Assembly: GCA_963768565.1 (NCBI GenBank)
Contig: CAVYIO010000024.1
Coordinates: 85,573 to 149,572 of the forward strand
DNA: 64,000 nucleotides
Source: JABDKH01 sp963768565
GTDB taxonomy: Bacteria > Bacteroidota > Rhodothermia > Rhodothermales > JABDKH01
Direction of reading: 5' to 3'
Positions 48,801 to 59,078 of the stretch are shown one piece after another. Position 1 is the stretch's first letter; each line of letters begins with the position of its first letter. A program made the translations under genes and the position numbers. The notes beneath the pieces are model-generated. The model searched no databases and had not been told where the DNA came from. It saw only the letters and a program-made list of their open reading frames with translations.

Positions 48801-50646
48801 ATGTATAGAACGATACTACTTTCAGCCATAGTCATTGCCGGGATGATCGAAGCTCCCGGCGCCCTGTCGCAGCCGCTTCCGAAGCACGAGTTTCGAGGGG
48901 CCTGGATCGCGACCGTCGTCAACCTGGATTGGCCCACTTCACGGTCGCTGAGCACTGCGCAGCAGCAGGCGACACTTGTGCGGCAGATCGACGAACTCCA
49001 CAAGGCAGGCGTAAACGCGATCTTCTTTCAGATCCGGTCTGAATCGGACGCCATGTACGAGTCGCCCATCGAGCCGTGGTCGTACTGGCTGACGGGGGAA
49101 TCAGGGAAGGCGCCCAGCCCATTCTATGATCCGCTGACATTTGCCGTTCAGGAGGCGCATCGTCGCGGGATGGAATTGCACGCGTGGTTCAACCCCTTTC
49201 GTGCAAATCGTAACGTCAGTGGAGGGTATACGTTCGACACGACGCACGTGACGATCCGACATCCCGAGTGGCTGCTCTACATCAACAACGCGATCGGTAT
49301 CGTCAACCCGGGTATTCCGGAAGCGCGTCAGTACGTGATTGACGTCATCGTGGATGTCGTGACGAGGTACGATATAGACGGCGTGCACTTTGACGACTAC
49401 TTCTATCCGTATCCGCCGAACCAGATTGGCTCACAGGACGCCGAAACGTTCGCTACATACGGCGGGGCGTTTTCATCCATTGCCGACTGGCGTCGAGACA
49501 ATATCAACGCGTTCGTGCGAGAGGTACACGAGCAGATCTCGGCGGTCAAGCTGGATATGAAGTACGGGATCAGCCCGTTCGGGATCTGGCGAAATGGAAC
49601 CCCGACGGGCATAACCGGTCTCGACGCGTACAACGTGATCTATGCGGATGCGCCGACGTGGATGGCCAATGAGTGGATCGATTACCTGGTGCCACAGCTC
49701 TACTGGGCATTCGGGGGTTCACAGGACTACGGGAAGCTCGCTCCGTGGTGGATGTCCGTAAGCAGCGGCCGGCATCTATACCCCGGTCATGGTCTGTACC
49801 GAAGCGAGCGGTCCACGTTCTCGGGTACACTGTTCAGTGCGTCCGAAATTCCGCGGCAGGTTCGGTTCAATCGGACCAATGATATCCCGGGGAGCGTCTT
49901 CTTTCGGGCGCGGAACATCACGGACTATCAGTCGAAGGGCTTCGCGGATTCGCTGAAAACGGATCTGTATCGCTACCCTGCGTTGACGCCTTCGTTTCCG
50001 TGGTCGGAGCAATTGCAGCCCGGCGTGCCGTACAACATCGCCAGCACGTGGGTGAGCGATGTCGAGGTTGAGGTGTCCTGGGATATTCCGTTTCCGCAGG
50101 AATTCAAGCCGGAGGCGCGTCGGTTTGCGGTGTACCGGGTGAGATCTGCGGGCGCGCCGGATCCGGTGGCGGCGATGCAGGATCCGGCGAACTTGCTGAC
50201 TGTCACTGGTGAGGCCAGCGTCGTGGACGCGCCGGGTGTGGCGGCGGAGCCGTATCACTATTTCGTGGCTGCGGTCAATGTCAATTCCGTCGAGAGTGGC
50301 CCGAGCGATTACGTTACCGTTGACGGTAGAGCCGTGCCGATCGAAAACGTTGATCTGCCGACAAGCTTGTTCGCGCTCTCGCCAGAACTTCCCGAACCCG
50401 TTCAATAGCACCACCGAGATTCGATTCAACATGGTGAGGGGGGCGGCCGTGCGCCTCGCTATCGTGGACCTGCTGGGGCGGGAGTTAGCCGTGCTCGTGG
50501 ATGATGCCTGGTATGCCGGCGGCGCGTATGCGGTGAATTGGGACGGGATGGACGCGTTCGGTCGCGAAGTGGCCAGCGGCACGTACTTCGCGGAACTGTC
50601 GTCGGACGGCAGGAGGGTTGTGCTGCCGATGGTGAAGGTCAGGTAG
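48801..50646 (+). CDS. GHL10-family glycosyl hydrolase-like protein with T9SS sorting domain (single +1 frameshift)
   Basis: The protein begins with a signal (ILLSAIVIAGMIEAPGALSQ) and the GHL10 core: HEFRGAWIATVVNLDWPTS, GVNAIFFQIRSESDAMYESP, HAWFNPFRANRN, DIDGVHFDDYFYPYPPNQIG. A FnIII-like region follows. The frame ends at 50408, but the next frame encodes QNFPNPFNSTTEIRFNM and VDLLGRELAVLVDDAWYAGG to 50646, a T9SS sorting domain. Removing the C at 50382 joins them into ~614 residues. The family contains divisome-localised amidase partners and uncharacterised hydrolases. It is 9 bases downstream of the amidase gene. Confidence 0.9.
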
Positions 50647-51130
50647 CCGGTCATCGAGCGGTTGGTTTTCGGGCCGTCATCGCGAGGCTGCGTCAGCAGC
50701 CGCGGCAATCCTGGACCTTGAGTCGACCGCAGCGTCCCGGATCGCTTCGCTGGCGCTCCGTGGTACGGGTTGTCGTTGCGAGGCTGCGTCAGCAGCCGCG
50801 GCAATCCTGGACCTTGAATCGACCGCAGCGTCCCGGATCGCTTCGCTGGCGCTCGCGATGACTCGAGAGAGACGTCCTGGATCGCTTCGCTGGCGCTCGC
50901 GATGACCCGAGAGAGACGTCCCGGATCGCTTCGCCGGTGCTCGCGATCTGTAATACTGGCCGTCATTGCGAGGCTGCGTCAGCAGCCGCGGCAATCCTGG
51001 GCGTATAGGTGACCGCAGCATCCCGGATCGCCCGGCGGTGCTGGCGATGACAGGAGACGGTGCGCCAGGACCGTCTATTTTTAGTATTATCAGCGCACTC
51101 ACTTAGACACAGTCAGGACACAGGGCATAT
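50647..51130. repeat. REP-like palindromic repeat block (family A)
   Basis: The 480-base gap holds three near-full copies (about 50676-50760, 50773-50861 and 50961-51051) and two partial ones. Each begins GTCATTGCGAGGCTGCGTCA, has an inner GCAGCCGCGGCAATCC, and ends GGATCGCTTCGCTGGCGCTC followed by GCGATGAC. The ends are inverted repeats, so each copy is an imperfect palindrome of about 90 bp able to fold into a long hairpin. There is no coding capacity; it is a non-coding interspersed repeat. Confidence 0.85.
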
Positions 51131-51697
51131 ATGGTCGATGGCGGAGATGTGACCCGTCTCCTGCGGCGCATCCGTGAGGGGGACAGGGACGCAATTGAGG
51201 ATGTCTTCCCGCTCGTCTATGACGAGTTGAAGCGAATAGCGCGTCACCAGCTGGCTCGTGAGCGCTCTGGGCACACGCTTAACACGACGGGCCTTGTCCA
51301 CGAGGCGTACATGCGGCTGATGGATCGGGAGAGTATCGCATGGCAAGACCGGGCTCACTTTCGGGCTGTCGCTTCCCGGGCCATGCGTCGCATTCTGGTC
51401 GACTACGCGCGCCGCCGCGGCGCAGTAAAGCGCGGAGGCGGCATGAATCGCCTGACGTTGGAGGAAAACCATATCGTGATAGACGATCAGGCAGAACTTC
51501 TGCTGTCCCTTGACCAGGCGCTCGATCGACTGGCGCATCGTAGTCAGAGGCTGTCGACCGTCGTGGAGTATCGGTTCTTTGGTGGACTCCTGGAGGAAGA
51601 GATTGCAGAGGTGCTCCAGATTTCGGCACGGACCGTTCGCCGGGATTGGGTCAAAGCTCGGGCCTGGCTATTCAAAGAGATGTACGCTGACAACTAG
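51131..51697 (+). CDS. ECF sigma factor of the Ser/Thr-kinase-associated type
   Basis: The 188-residue protein has region 2 (GDVTRLLRRIREGDRDAIED, VFPLVYDELKRIARHQLARE) and the motif NTTGLVHEAYMRLMDRE, which is diagnostic of the ECF_sigma subgroup linked to Ser/Thr kinases. Region 4 reads LLEEEIAEVLQISARTVRRD. The next gene encodes a kinase-TPR protein, the expected partner that phosphorylates such sigma factors to activate them. The ATG is at 51131, with an adjacent A/T-rich upstream region. Confidence 0.95.
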   Translation: MVDGGDVTRLLRRIREGDRDAIEDVFPLVYDELKRIARHQLARERSGHTLNTTGLVHEAYMRLMDRESIAWQDRAHFRAVASRAMRRILVDYARRRGAVKRGGGMNRLTLEENHIVIDDQAELLLSLDQALDRLAHRSQRLSTVVEYRFFGGLLEEEIAEVLQISARTVRRDWVKARAWLFKEMYADN

Positions 51698-51901
51698 CAG
51701 AGCGGCCGCGACAGATATATCCTGCGGCCCCGGTGAAGAACCAGTGTCCGTCCGGACGTGCTGAGCCGACAGAGTTTCATCTGTGGCTCGGACGGTTCAA
51801 TTTCTGTATCATCGGCCTTGAGCCCCGTGTTGCGCGGGGTGTCTGGAGCCAGACGAGGGCAGGCTCGGTGGCTCGATTCTCCGGATACTAATTCATACTC
51901 C
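51698..51901. other. Spacer between sigma factor and kinase
   Basis: The 204-base interval shows no protein-like frame and may hold a promoter for the kinase gene. A G/C-rich segment (cgtgttgcgcggggt) is the only feature. Confidence 0.35.
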
Positions 51902-54830
51902 ATGGATACCAGTCGCTGGAAGGAAATCGACGAGCTGTTCGACGCGGCGGTGGACATGCCCGCCGGTGAGCGATCGGCATTTCTCGACGATCGCTGTCGC
52001 GGCCAGGACGAGCTTCGCGCCGAGGTGGAGGGGATGCTGAGGGCGCATGACAACGCCGGCGGATTTCTGGCAGAGTCGGCGTCGCAATCCGCGGTCGAGC
52101 TGATAGCAGACGCCGCGCATGTCCTCGAGATGCCCGAGCGCGTCGGACCGTATCGTCTCACGGCAGAAATTGCCCGTGGGGGAATGGGCGCCGTCTATCT
52201 CGGTGACCGGGATGACGGTGAGTTCGAGCAGCGTGTCGCGGTCAAGGTTTTACAGACGGGTCTGGCCGCAACTGACATCCGACGGAGGTTTCTGAGCGAG
52301 CGTCAGATTCTGGCGTCGCTAGAACACGAGCACATCGCGAGAGTGTACGACGGTGGTGTCCTGGAGGATGGTCGCCCATACTTCGTGATGGAGTACGTCG
52401 ACGGGTCACCGATCGATGACTATTGCGAGCAGCAAGGCCTGAATCTCAGGCAGCGACTGGAGCTGATCCGGGACGTGGCGGATACGGTCCGCTACGCGCA
52501 TCACAACTTTGTTATTCATCGTGATCTCAAGCCGTCTAACATCCTCGTGACACCGGACGGCGGCGTGAAGCTACTCGACTTCGGGATCGCCAAGCTGCTG
52601 GGTGGTGACGGGGCGGCCGATCTTGCTGCAACGCAAACAGGCACTCGCTGGATGACGCCCGAATACGCTTCGCCCGAGCAGATCCTGGGTCGATCTCCGA
52701 CGACAGCGACCGATGTCTACCAACTCGGAGTCGTAGCGTACGAAATCCTGACAGGTGTACGGCCGTTCCGGGGCGAAAACCGCTCCGTGTTCGAATTGGA
52801 GAGAACTATCTGTGAGGATGACCCGGTTCGCCCGAGCCTTGCGGTGCGCGATACCTCTGTGAGTTTGACGGACCAGCAACGGAAGACGCGTTCCAAAGTC
52901 CTCGCTGGTGATGTCGATGCGATTGTGTTGAAATCGCTACGGAAGGAATCGGAAGACCGGTATGCGTCAGCGGGCGAATTTTCGGCAGACGTTCAGCGGT
53001 TTCTGGATGGCGTTCCGGTATTGGCGCGGCAAGGCAGCACAGGCTACAGAATTCAGAAATTCGTCAGGCGATATCGATGGCGCGTTGCGGTCGTCGCGAC
53101 GTCCGTAGTCGTCTTGCTTGCGGGGGCTGCGGCCTACGCGGTGCAGATTACGAGGGCGCGGGCCGTGGCTGAAACGGCTGCCGAGATCGCAACGCTCGAA
53201 AGGGCGAAGGCGGAGCGTGTTGCAACCTTTCTGACTGGTCTCTTCGAAGCCGGCGACCTCGAGAAATCGCAGGGCGACACGCTCACCGTGTTCGATCTGG
53301 TGGACCGCGGTGTGCAGGAGCTTGACGACCTTGAGGACGAGCCTGAAGTGCAGGCGAGACTCGCCCACGTGATCGGTGATGTGTACCACCGCCTGAGTCA
53401 ATTTGACAGGTCGGAGCAGTTGCTTACGAGGAGCGCCGACATTCTTCGTCGGATCCCTGCGACCGAATCGAGTGAGTTACCAGTTACACTGGAAGCACTT
53501 TCGGATCTCAGCGTGAGCCGAGGTGACTTCGAGGCCGCGGTAGTGTATGCACGTGAGGCGATGGATGTCGCGACGGAGGTGCACGGCAAGAAGCATGCGA
53601 CGGTTGCCCGGATGATGAACCAGCTTGGCACGGCGTACTTCTACCAGAACGACGACTCGCTGGCCGCGAGCTACTATCGCCAGGCCCTTGAGGTTTATCG
53701 ATCCGCGGAAGGCGCCGGGGGAGAAGGCTTCGCTGTGCTCCTCGGCAATCTGGGCTTGATTGAACATCGCGCAGGGAGGCTTGTTGAGGCTGAAGCCTTT
53801 CTGCGCGAAAGCAGTTTGCTGCTGAGAGGTATGACCGGCGCTGAGGAACGCATTGCCGACGCGACCCGCAATCTGGCGATAATCCTCGTTGGTCGGGGTG
53901 AGTTTGACGAGGCCGAGCAACTGCACATCGATCACGTCGCGATGCGGCGCGCGATTGATGGCGACACAAGCGTGTCGGTGTCAAGTGCCCTATCGTTTCT
54001 CGGCAGTTTGTACGACCAACGAGGTGAGTACGAGAAGAGCATCGAGACACAATCCGAAAGCCTTGAGATCCTCAAGCAACTCTTTGGTCCCCGACATCGG
54101 TATTCTGCCATGGCGATGAACAATCTGGCCCAGCCGCTTCGGCAGCTTGGCCGGTACGATGAGGCGGAGGCCCACCTTCGGCAGTCGATTGACATTCGTC
54201 GCGAGCTGTATGGTGAATCGCACTACCGAGTGGCGACGGCCCTCAGGCAGCTTGGTAACGTGCTATCGGCAAGGGGAAATAATGAGGAGGCCCTCGACCT
54301 GTTCGAAGAGGCGTTGCAAATCAGAGAGAAGCACTTCGGTCGAAATCATAAGAACACCGCCAATTCGCTCAACGATGTCGCATCCACGCTGGCGAGTCTG
54401 GGTCGGACAGATCAGGCCGAAACCGTATTGCAGGATGCCATGAAGATCTGGGGAGTCGTGAGTGAGCCCGACAACGGACGGTCACGAACCAGGTACCTGC
54501 TGGGTGGTCTGTTGCTGGACCGTGGTGAACACATGTACAGCGAAGGGTTACTGCGAGAGGCCTATTCGGAGAGGCAGCAGCGATTCGGGGCAGATCATTG
54601 GCGCACTGCGGCGTCTGCCTCATTACTTGCCAGATGTCTGGCTGAGCAGGGAAAGCGCGAGGAAGCCGAACTGCTGTTGATCGAGGCGCGAGAGGTACTG
54701 CTTGCGTCGACCCGGAGAGGCCGGGAGGATCGAATTACGCAAAGCACTGGAGCGACTGGTGGAACTGTATGCCGTGTCCGGCAGGTCGGAGATCGCTGGA
54801 AGGTATCAGAAGGAACTCGACCGGCTTTGA
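51902..54830 (+). CDS. Ser/Thr protein kinase with C-terminal TPR repeats (single +1 frameshift near the end)
   Basis: The protein starts MDTSRWKEIDELFDAAVDMP, a helical domain usual in this family. The kinase follows from residue ~83: IARGGMGAVYLGDRDDG, HRDLKPSNILV with the catalytic Asp (~207), and LLDFGIAKLLGG. A transmembrane helix lies at ~395 (VAVVATSVVVLLAGAAAYAV). About ten TPR units occupy ~490-935. Near 54707 the frame changes. Removing one base joins VLLA to RPGEAGRIELRKALERLVEL and YAVSGRSEIAGRYQKELDRL, ending at 54830 (~975 residues). Without repair the frame runs to 54931 with an aberrant tail. It pairs with the upstream ECF sigma. Confidence 0.94.
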
Positions 54831-55098
54831 GTTGGATACCGTGGTCCCGCCTGAACAGAGAAGAGCGGACTGTCGCAGCACCTGAACGCCGACGTGTCGG
54901 AGTCGCGTGTCTCGCGCGCCCGCTAGAGTGACTCTGCCGACTATCGATCGGCGGACACCGGCTCCGAGCAGATTCACATCGAGACAGGCTCCATCGTGTC
55001 TTCAGACGGTCCGGCATCTTCGCTCGTGGCGACCGTACAGGGCTCCAATTCTACGCACCGCCCAACCCCAAATCCCGACATTTCTGCGTTCTAGTTCT
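54831..55098. other. Intergenic region after the kinase gene
   Basis: No credible coding frame is present beyond the aberrant extension of the kinase frame. No terminator hairpin was recognised. Confidence 0.35.
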
Positions 55099-55365
55099 AT
55101 GCGGCGCCACAGATTCGTCGCCCAGAACATGCGCAAAATCCTCCTCCATAGCATTTCCAAGCGTCTCGACACCACCATTGTCGAGTTTCTTGGGGAACTC
55201 AACTCGGATAGCGAGCGAAGCGGCCAGTCGGCCGTGATCGTGAGTCTGGCTCAGCAGCTCTCGAAGGCCGTTGACCACGCCATCAAACAGAACGGCATGA
55301 GTGAAGAGCTGGGAGATGAGTTCCGTCGAAAGTGCTGCGACATGGTACTCGACCGGATCCTCTAG
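55099..55365 (+). CDS. Small helical protein, unknown function
   Basis: The 88-residue product (MRRHRFVAQNMRKILLHSIS, then KRLDTTIVEFLGELNSDSER) is amphipathic and helical with a mixed-charge C-terminus (EELGDEFRRKCCDMVLDRIL). No signal peptide or membrane helix is seen. An internal ATG at 55129 could be the true start. A strong bidirectional terminator lies 50 bases downstream. A frame on the opposite strand is also open, but this strand has better protein character. Confidence 0.5.
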   Translation: MRRHRFVAQNMRKILLHSISKRLDTTIVEFLGELNSDSERSGQSAVIVSLAQQLSKAVDHAIKQNGMSEELGDEFRRKCCDMVLDRIL

Positions 55366-55415
55366 ATTCGCCTCTCTCAGGATCGATACCAGCCAGGGGC
55401 CGTGTATCACGCAGC

Positions 55416-55453
55416 AAAAAAGCCCGGCGCTTCCATCAGGCCGGGCTTTTTCT
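55416..55453. terminator. Bidirectional rho-independent terminator
   Basis: AAAAGCCCGGC and GCCGGGCTTTTT form an 11-bp stem around a gcttccatcag loop. A-runs on the left and T-runs on the right permit termination from either side, between the convergent small genes at 55365 and 55478. Confidence 0.88.
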
Positions 55454-55477
55454 ATGTCTGCATCTCAACAGCTTCGT

Positions 55478-55585
55478 CTACAAAATGCTGTCGAGCACCA
55501 CTACCGCCGCCACAATGGCTACGGTGCTAATTGCCAGCGCACGCCATCTGAGGATAGGCTCGTACGCGTGCCTGTATTCCATCAT
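55478..55585 (-). CDS. 35-residue single-pass membrane peptide
   Basis: The frame encodes MMEYRHAYEPILRWRALAIS followed by TVAIVAAVVVLDSIL. This is a basic-aromatic cytosolic segment and one transmembrane helix at the C-terminus, like a tail-anchored or electron-transfer-complex small peptide. AGAGG lies 8 bases before the ATG at 55585, a good ribosome-binding site. The strong terminator at 55416-55453 follows. It is too small for family assignment. Confidence 0.5.
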   Translation of the reverse strand: MMEYRHAYEPILRWRALAISTVAIVAAVVVLDSIL

Positions 55586-55804
55586 CACAAGTACCTCTGA
55601 TATCAATCTCGGATGGCCGTAACGATCGTCCCGGCCCCCGTTGTTTTCGACCCATTTCAATTCGTTTTAACTCCCAAACTCCACGAAGTAGGCCGGCGGG
55701 CAGTGAATTCGACTTGAATGCGACCGGTCTCGCTCACGTAATCCGGGTTTGCACCATTCAGGCCCGGGCATCTACTTTCGAGTTGCATCCATCTGACGCT
55801 ACCG

Positions 55805-56980
55805 GTGCCCGTGACTGACTCTCCCGTATTGGCTCGCCCGCGCCTTGTTGCACTCGACGTGCTCCGAGGCGTCATCATGATATTGATGGCGATCGACCAC
55901 TGCGCGTACTTCGTGGCAAGGGCACATCCGTCGGAGTTCTGGGGTGTTGCCCTGCCGCAGCATGCGTCGTGGCTATCCTTCATGACCCGGTGGATTACAC
56001 ACCTGTGCGCTCCCGGCTTCTTTCTGCTCATGGGAGCCGGCATCGCACTTTTGACGGCATCGAGAACACGATCCGGATGGAGCACGGGCAAAATCGCTCG
56101 CCATCTGGCCGTGCGTGGCGCGGTTCTCGTCCTCGTCGGACAGACCATAGAAGTCGTGCCGTGGGCGATCGCGTTTTTCACGACCGACCCGTCGGCGCTT
56201 GCGTTCCAGACGATCATGCCGGGCGGGGGTGGCCAGATAATGCTGGGACTCGGAGTTCTGTATGGTCTGGGAGTTTCCATGATTGTGTGCAGCGTGCTCG
56301 TGCGGCTGCCGACGTGGGTACTGGCCGTCGCAGGTGCAGCGGCGATCATGGCGACGCAGGTGCTCATGCCGGGCCCCGGGTCTGTTGCCGAGCTTTTTTC
56401 GCCGTGGCTTCGAGCCCTGCTGATTCCCGGGCACACCGACTTCATCTTTGTCCTGTATCCCGTCATCCCCTGGATCGGAATCACGCTTCTCGGGATGGCT
56501 CTGGGTAACGTACTGTCTCTCGATTCGGACCGCGGATTCCGGTTCGCATCGCTGGGCGGAGCATCGCTCCTGGTGCTGTTCATCATCGTGCGGCTGGGGG
56601 GTGGATTCGGGAGCATTCACCTGTGGGATGGCTCCACCCTGATGAGTTTCCTCCATGTCACGAAGTATCCTCCGAGCCTTGCCTTTGTCTCCGTAACGAT
56701 CGGGGTCAATCTGCTGTTGCTTGCGGCCTTCAACCGGTGGCAGCACGCGTTTGAGAAGCGGGCGAGTGCAGTGCTGGTGTTCGGCCGCACCGCGCTCTTC
56801 TTCTACGTACTTCATCTGTACGTCTATCTCGTACTCGGATTGCCGTTTCCTCACGGTACCGGCTACGGACTGCTGTATGTGATGTGGGTAGTCGGGCTCG
56901 TGATGCTGTACTGGCCGTGTCTGTGGTACACGCGCTTCAAGGCCGCGACGGCGCCTCAGTCCCTCTGGCGGCTATTCTAG
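55805..56980 (+). CDS. DUF1624 / heparan-alpha-glucosaminide N-acetyltransferase-like membrane protein
   Basis: The 391-residue protein has about ten helices. The first carries the family motif LVALDVLRGVIMILMAIDHC, and THLCAPGFFLLMGAGIALLT follows, as in heparan-alpha-glucosaminide N-acetyltransferase homologues that acylate sugars across the membrane. Later segments (FIFVLYPVIPWIGITLLGMA, LRLPTWV) are consistent. The start is GTG at 55805 or 55811. A long antisense frame on the minus strand is a composition artefact. The acceptor is unknown. Confidence 0.92.
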   Translation: MPVTDSPVLARPRLVALDVLRGVIMILMAIDHCAYFVARAHPSEFWGVALPQHASWLSFMTRWITHLCAPGFFLLMGAGIALLTASRTRSGWSTGKIARHLAVRGAVLVLVGQTIEVVPWAIAFFTTDPSALAFQTIMPGGGGQIMLGLGVLYGLGVSMIVCSVLVRLPTWVLAVAGAAAIMATQVLMPGPGSVAELFSPWLRALLIPGHTDFIFVLYPVIPWIGITLLGMALGNVLSLDSDRGFRFASLGGASLLVLFIIVRLGGGFGSIHLWDGSTLMSFLHVTKYPPSLAFVSVTIGVNLLLLAAFNRWQHAFEKRASAVLVFGRTALFFYVLHLYVYLVLGLPFPHGTGYGLLYVMWVVGLVMLYWPCLWYTRFKAATAPQSLWRLF

Positions 56981-57144
56981 GTCGCGAGCACGGGTTTCGG
57001 GGATCGCGTGCGTCTTTAGCGGGCAGTTAGTCACGCCCACCCCTGCTGTTCGTGCACTTCAAATCCCGCGGGATCGCCCGATACCATACGTGAACCGTCG
57101 CCGACGCGCCGGTATCCGCAGTCATCCACACATGGTATCTACCG

Positions 57145-58368
57145 ATGTCGAGACCTCTGGTATTAGTGTCGCTGCTTCTAGCATTCATGATAGCCGCGTG
57201 CAGCGGAGACGGACCCACTGCGGTTGACACGGAAAACCCGGGCGACATGAGTAACGAGCGGGTGAGCATCACGAACGATGAGGGCACGCTTGGATCTCGA
57301 ATCACCTATCACGACGATGATGTCCCGATCAGCGGTAATCCGAAGACCGGGAAAGTCGCCGCATTCAGTCTCAGGCTTGTCGCAGCTGTAGCTCCTCCCG
57401 TGGTCGATGGTCAGGTCCTGCAGGCAACGTCGGTCGCGATGCGAGGCAATTTCGCAATTGTGAGTTATGGGATGCGAGGGCCGGACTACGTCGGCGCGGT
57501 CGATGTGTTCAACATCACCAACGCCAGGCGACCTGTGCTGAAATCGTCTGCGGTGTTTGAGGACGCCGACGTCAATTCAGTTGCGTACTTCGACAGCGAC
57601 GTCTATATGGCCCAGGCATCGGGCGATCCCGCTTTCGAGTATCCGTCGGTAATGGAGGTCCTTGGTCTACAGGGCTTCAACCTGATTCTGGAAGACAACC
57701 AGCGGGTCGGTCTGAGCAGCTACGCAGGAACCGGTATCGCATCAACCGGATCCGCCGTGTATGCGACGTCAGGGAATACGGGTGGATTGGAGGTCGTGAA
57801 TCCAGCGACGTGGCAGGCGGACCAGATGCTGGAGTTACACGACGCACGCTGGGTCGACGTCGAGGGCGGAAAGATCGTAGTGGCCCAGGGAACGCCGGGA
57901 CAGATATCGGTCTTTGACGAAGCGACGCTCAGTCCGCTTGGAACGTATGCGTTCACCGGGGCAGATGTGGCCGAGTCGAAGACCACGGTGGAAGTGATAG
58001 GGGGCAAGGCGTTCATCGCGGCAGGTCCGGGTGGCGTTCAGGTCTTGAGTGTTAACACGGGAGCGGTGCTCGGAAGTGTGCCCCGGCCCGATCCGGCGAG
58101 TCTGGGACTCGATCCGTCAGTCGTGGTGACAAACGCCGTGGCCGCGGACGATGACCTCTTGTTCATCTCGAATGGAGAGGCGGGCGTTTATGTAGCGGAA
58201 GGAGACACGGATTTCGACGCCACCGGAAGCGAAGCGCCTCAGAATCTGACTCTTCTGGGTCAGCTCCAGTTTGACGCTCTGCAATCTGTCAATCATGTGG
58301 CGTACAAGAACCGTTATCTGATTGTCGCGGCCGGACTGGGTGGACTTAAGATTGTCGAAGTGCGGTAG
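57145..58368 (+). CDS. LVIVD-type beta-propeller lipoprotein
   Basis: The 407-residue protein begins with a lipoprotein signal (LVLVSLLLAFMIAACSGDGP). The body has repeated propeller strands typical of LVIVD proteins: TSVAMRGNFAIVSYGMRG, VDVFNITNARRPVLKSSAV, VNSVAYFDSDVYMAQASGD, GLEVVNPATWQADQMLEL and the terminal LIVAAGLGGLKIVEVR. Members are periplasmic or surface ligand- or protein-binding scaffolds. The start is ATG at 57145. It stands alone, with repeats following it. Confidence 0.9.
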   Translation: MSRPLVLVSLLLAFMIAACSGDGPTAVDTENPGDMSNERVSITNDEGTLGSRITYHDDDVPISGNPKTGKVAAFSLRLVAAVAPPVVDGQVLQATSVAMRGNFAIVSYGMRGPDYVGAVDVFNITNARRPVLKSSAVFEDADVNSVAYFDSDVYMAQASGDPAFEYPSVMEVLGLQGFNLILEDNQRVGLSSYAGTGIASTGSAVYATSGNTGGLEVVNPATWQADQMLELHDARWVDVEGGKIVVAQGTPGQISVFDEATLSPLGTYAFTGADVAESKTTVEVIGGKAFIAAGPGGVQVLSVNTGAVLGSVPRPDPASLGLDPSVVVTNAVAADDDLLFISNGEAGVYVAEGDTDFDATGSEAPQNLTLLGQLQFDALQSVNHVAYKNRYLIVAAGLGGLKIVEVR

Positions 58369-59078
58369 TAGTGTATAGGGGTGTTGGCAGGACGTGTGCG
58401 TGCTCGTCATCCCCGGCTCAGGGTCATCCCCGACACGGGAGGTTCTGTCATCGCGCGGCGCGAATGAATGACCGCCCAGGCAGCCATGACGGATGAACCG
58501 TCCTGCCGGGCTCACCGTCATCTCCGACTCAGGGTGACCCAGCTCACCGTCGTTCTCAACTCAGGGTCATCCCCAGCTCACCGTCATCCCCGGCTCGTCT
58601 GCCCCCGCCTTCGCAAGGGCGGGGCGCAGCCATGACGGATGAATCGGCAACCCGGTTCGATTTCCATGGCACCCACTTCCTGACAATCGTTCGGCGATGT
58701 CTCCTGCTGATGACGGGTCACTGGCAGACGTCCTCGCGTCTTGTGCAAAACGTCATTCCGAGCTTGTCGAGGAATCCATGGCACATGACCGGCAATGCTG
58801 CCTACTATTCACACAGGCCCCTCGGCAGGCTCGGGGTGACGTCTCTAGAGAGGCTCGGATAGCTAGCGTGGTAGAGCACCCCAGGGCGGCCCGACGTTTG
58901 AAGACCTCCCCAAGTTCGCAGAAAGCCATTGCGAATAGTCTCACGACCCCATACCATTTGCATACGGTCTGACACTCGACGTGGCCGGAGCGGCCTCGAT
59001 CGTCGATTAACACTTCCGCCGACGCGTCTCGGGGCGCTGTCGTGCACACGAATGCATAGTTCAACGGGGTTATTGGTC
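58369..59078. repeat. Intergenic repeat block (families C and B)
   Basis: The first 230 bases (about 58403-58594) hold four or five degenerate copies of a short unit, CTCACCGTCATCCCCGGCTC and variants with CAGGGTCATCCCC. The word cagccatgacggatgaa occurs at 58480 and 58627. At 58752-58840 lies a family B unit, GTCATTCCGAGCTTGTCGAG ... CCCTCGGCAGGCTCGGGGTG, ending GAC, whose ends are inverted. The rest, to 59078, is the promoter region of the peptidase. No coding frame is credible. Confidence 0.75.

Noticed and set aside
50647..51130. CRISPR array
   Set aside because: Repeats are long imperfect palindromes, few, irregularly spaced and lack uniform spacers; no cas gene is nearby.
55051..55410. 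119-codon minus-strand frame over the small helical gene at 55099
   Set aside because: Open on both strands; the plus strand has the more protein-like helical pattern and ends just before a terminator. Confidence is limited.
55657..56616. 319-codon minus-strand frame over the DUF1624 gene
   Set aside because: The plus strand has the conserved membrane acyltransferase signature; the reverse frame has Ser/Pro/Arg-rich composition typical of shadows.
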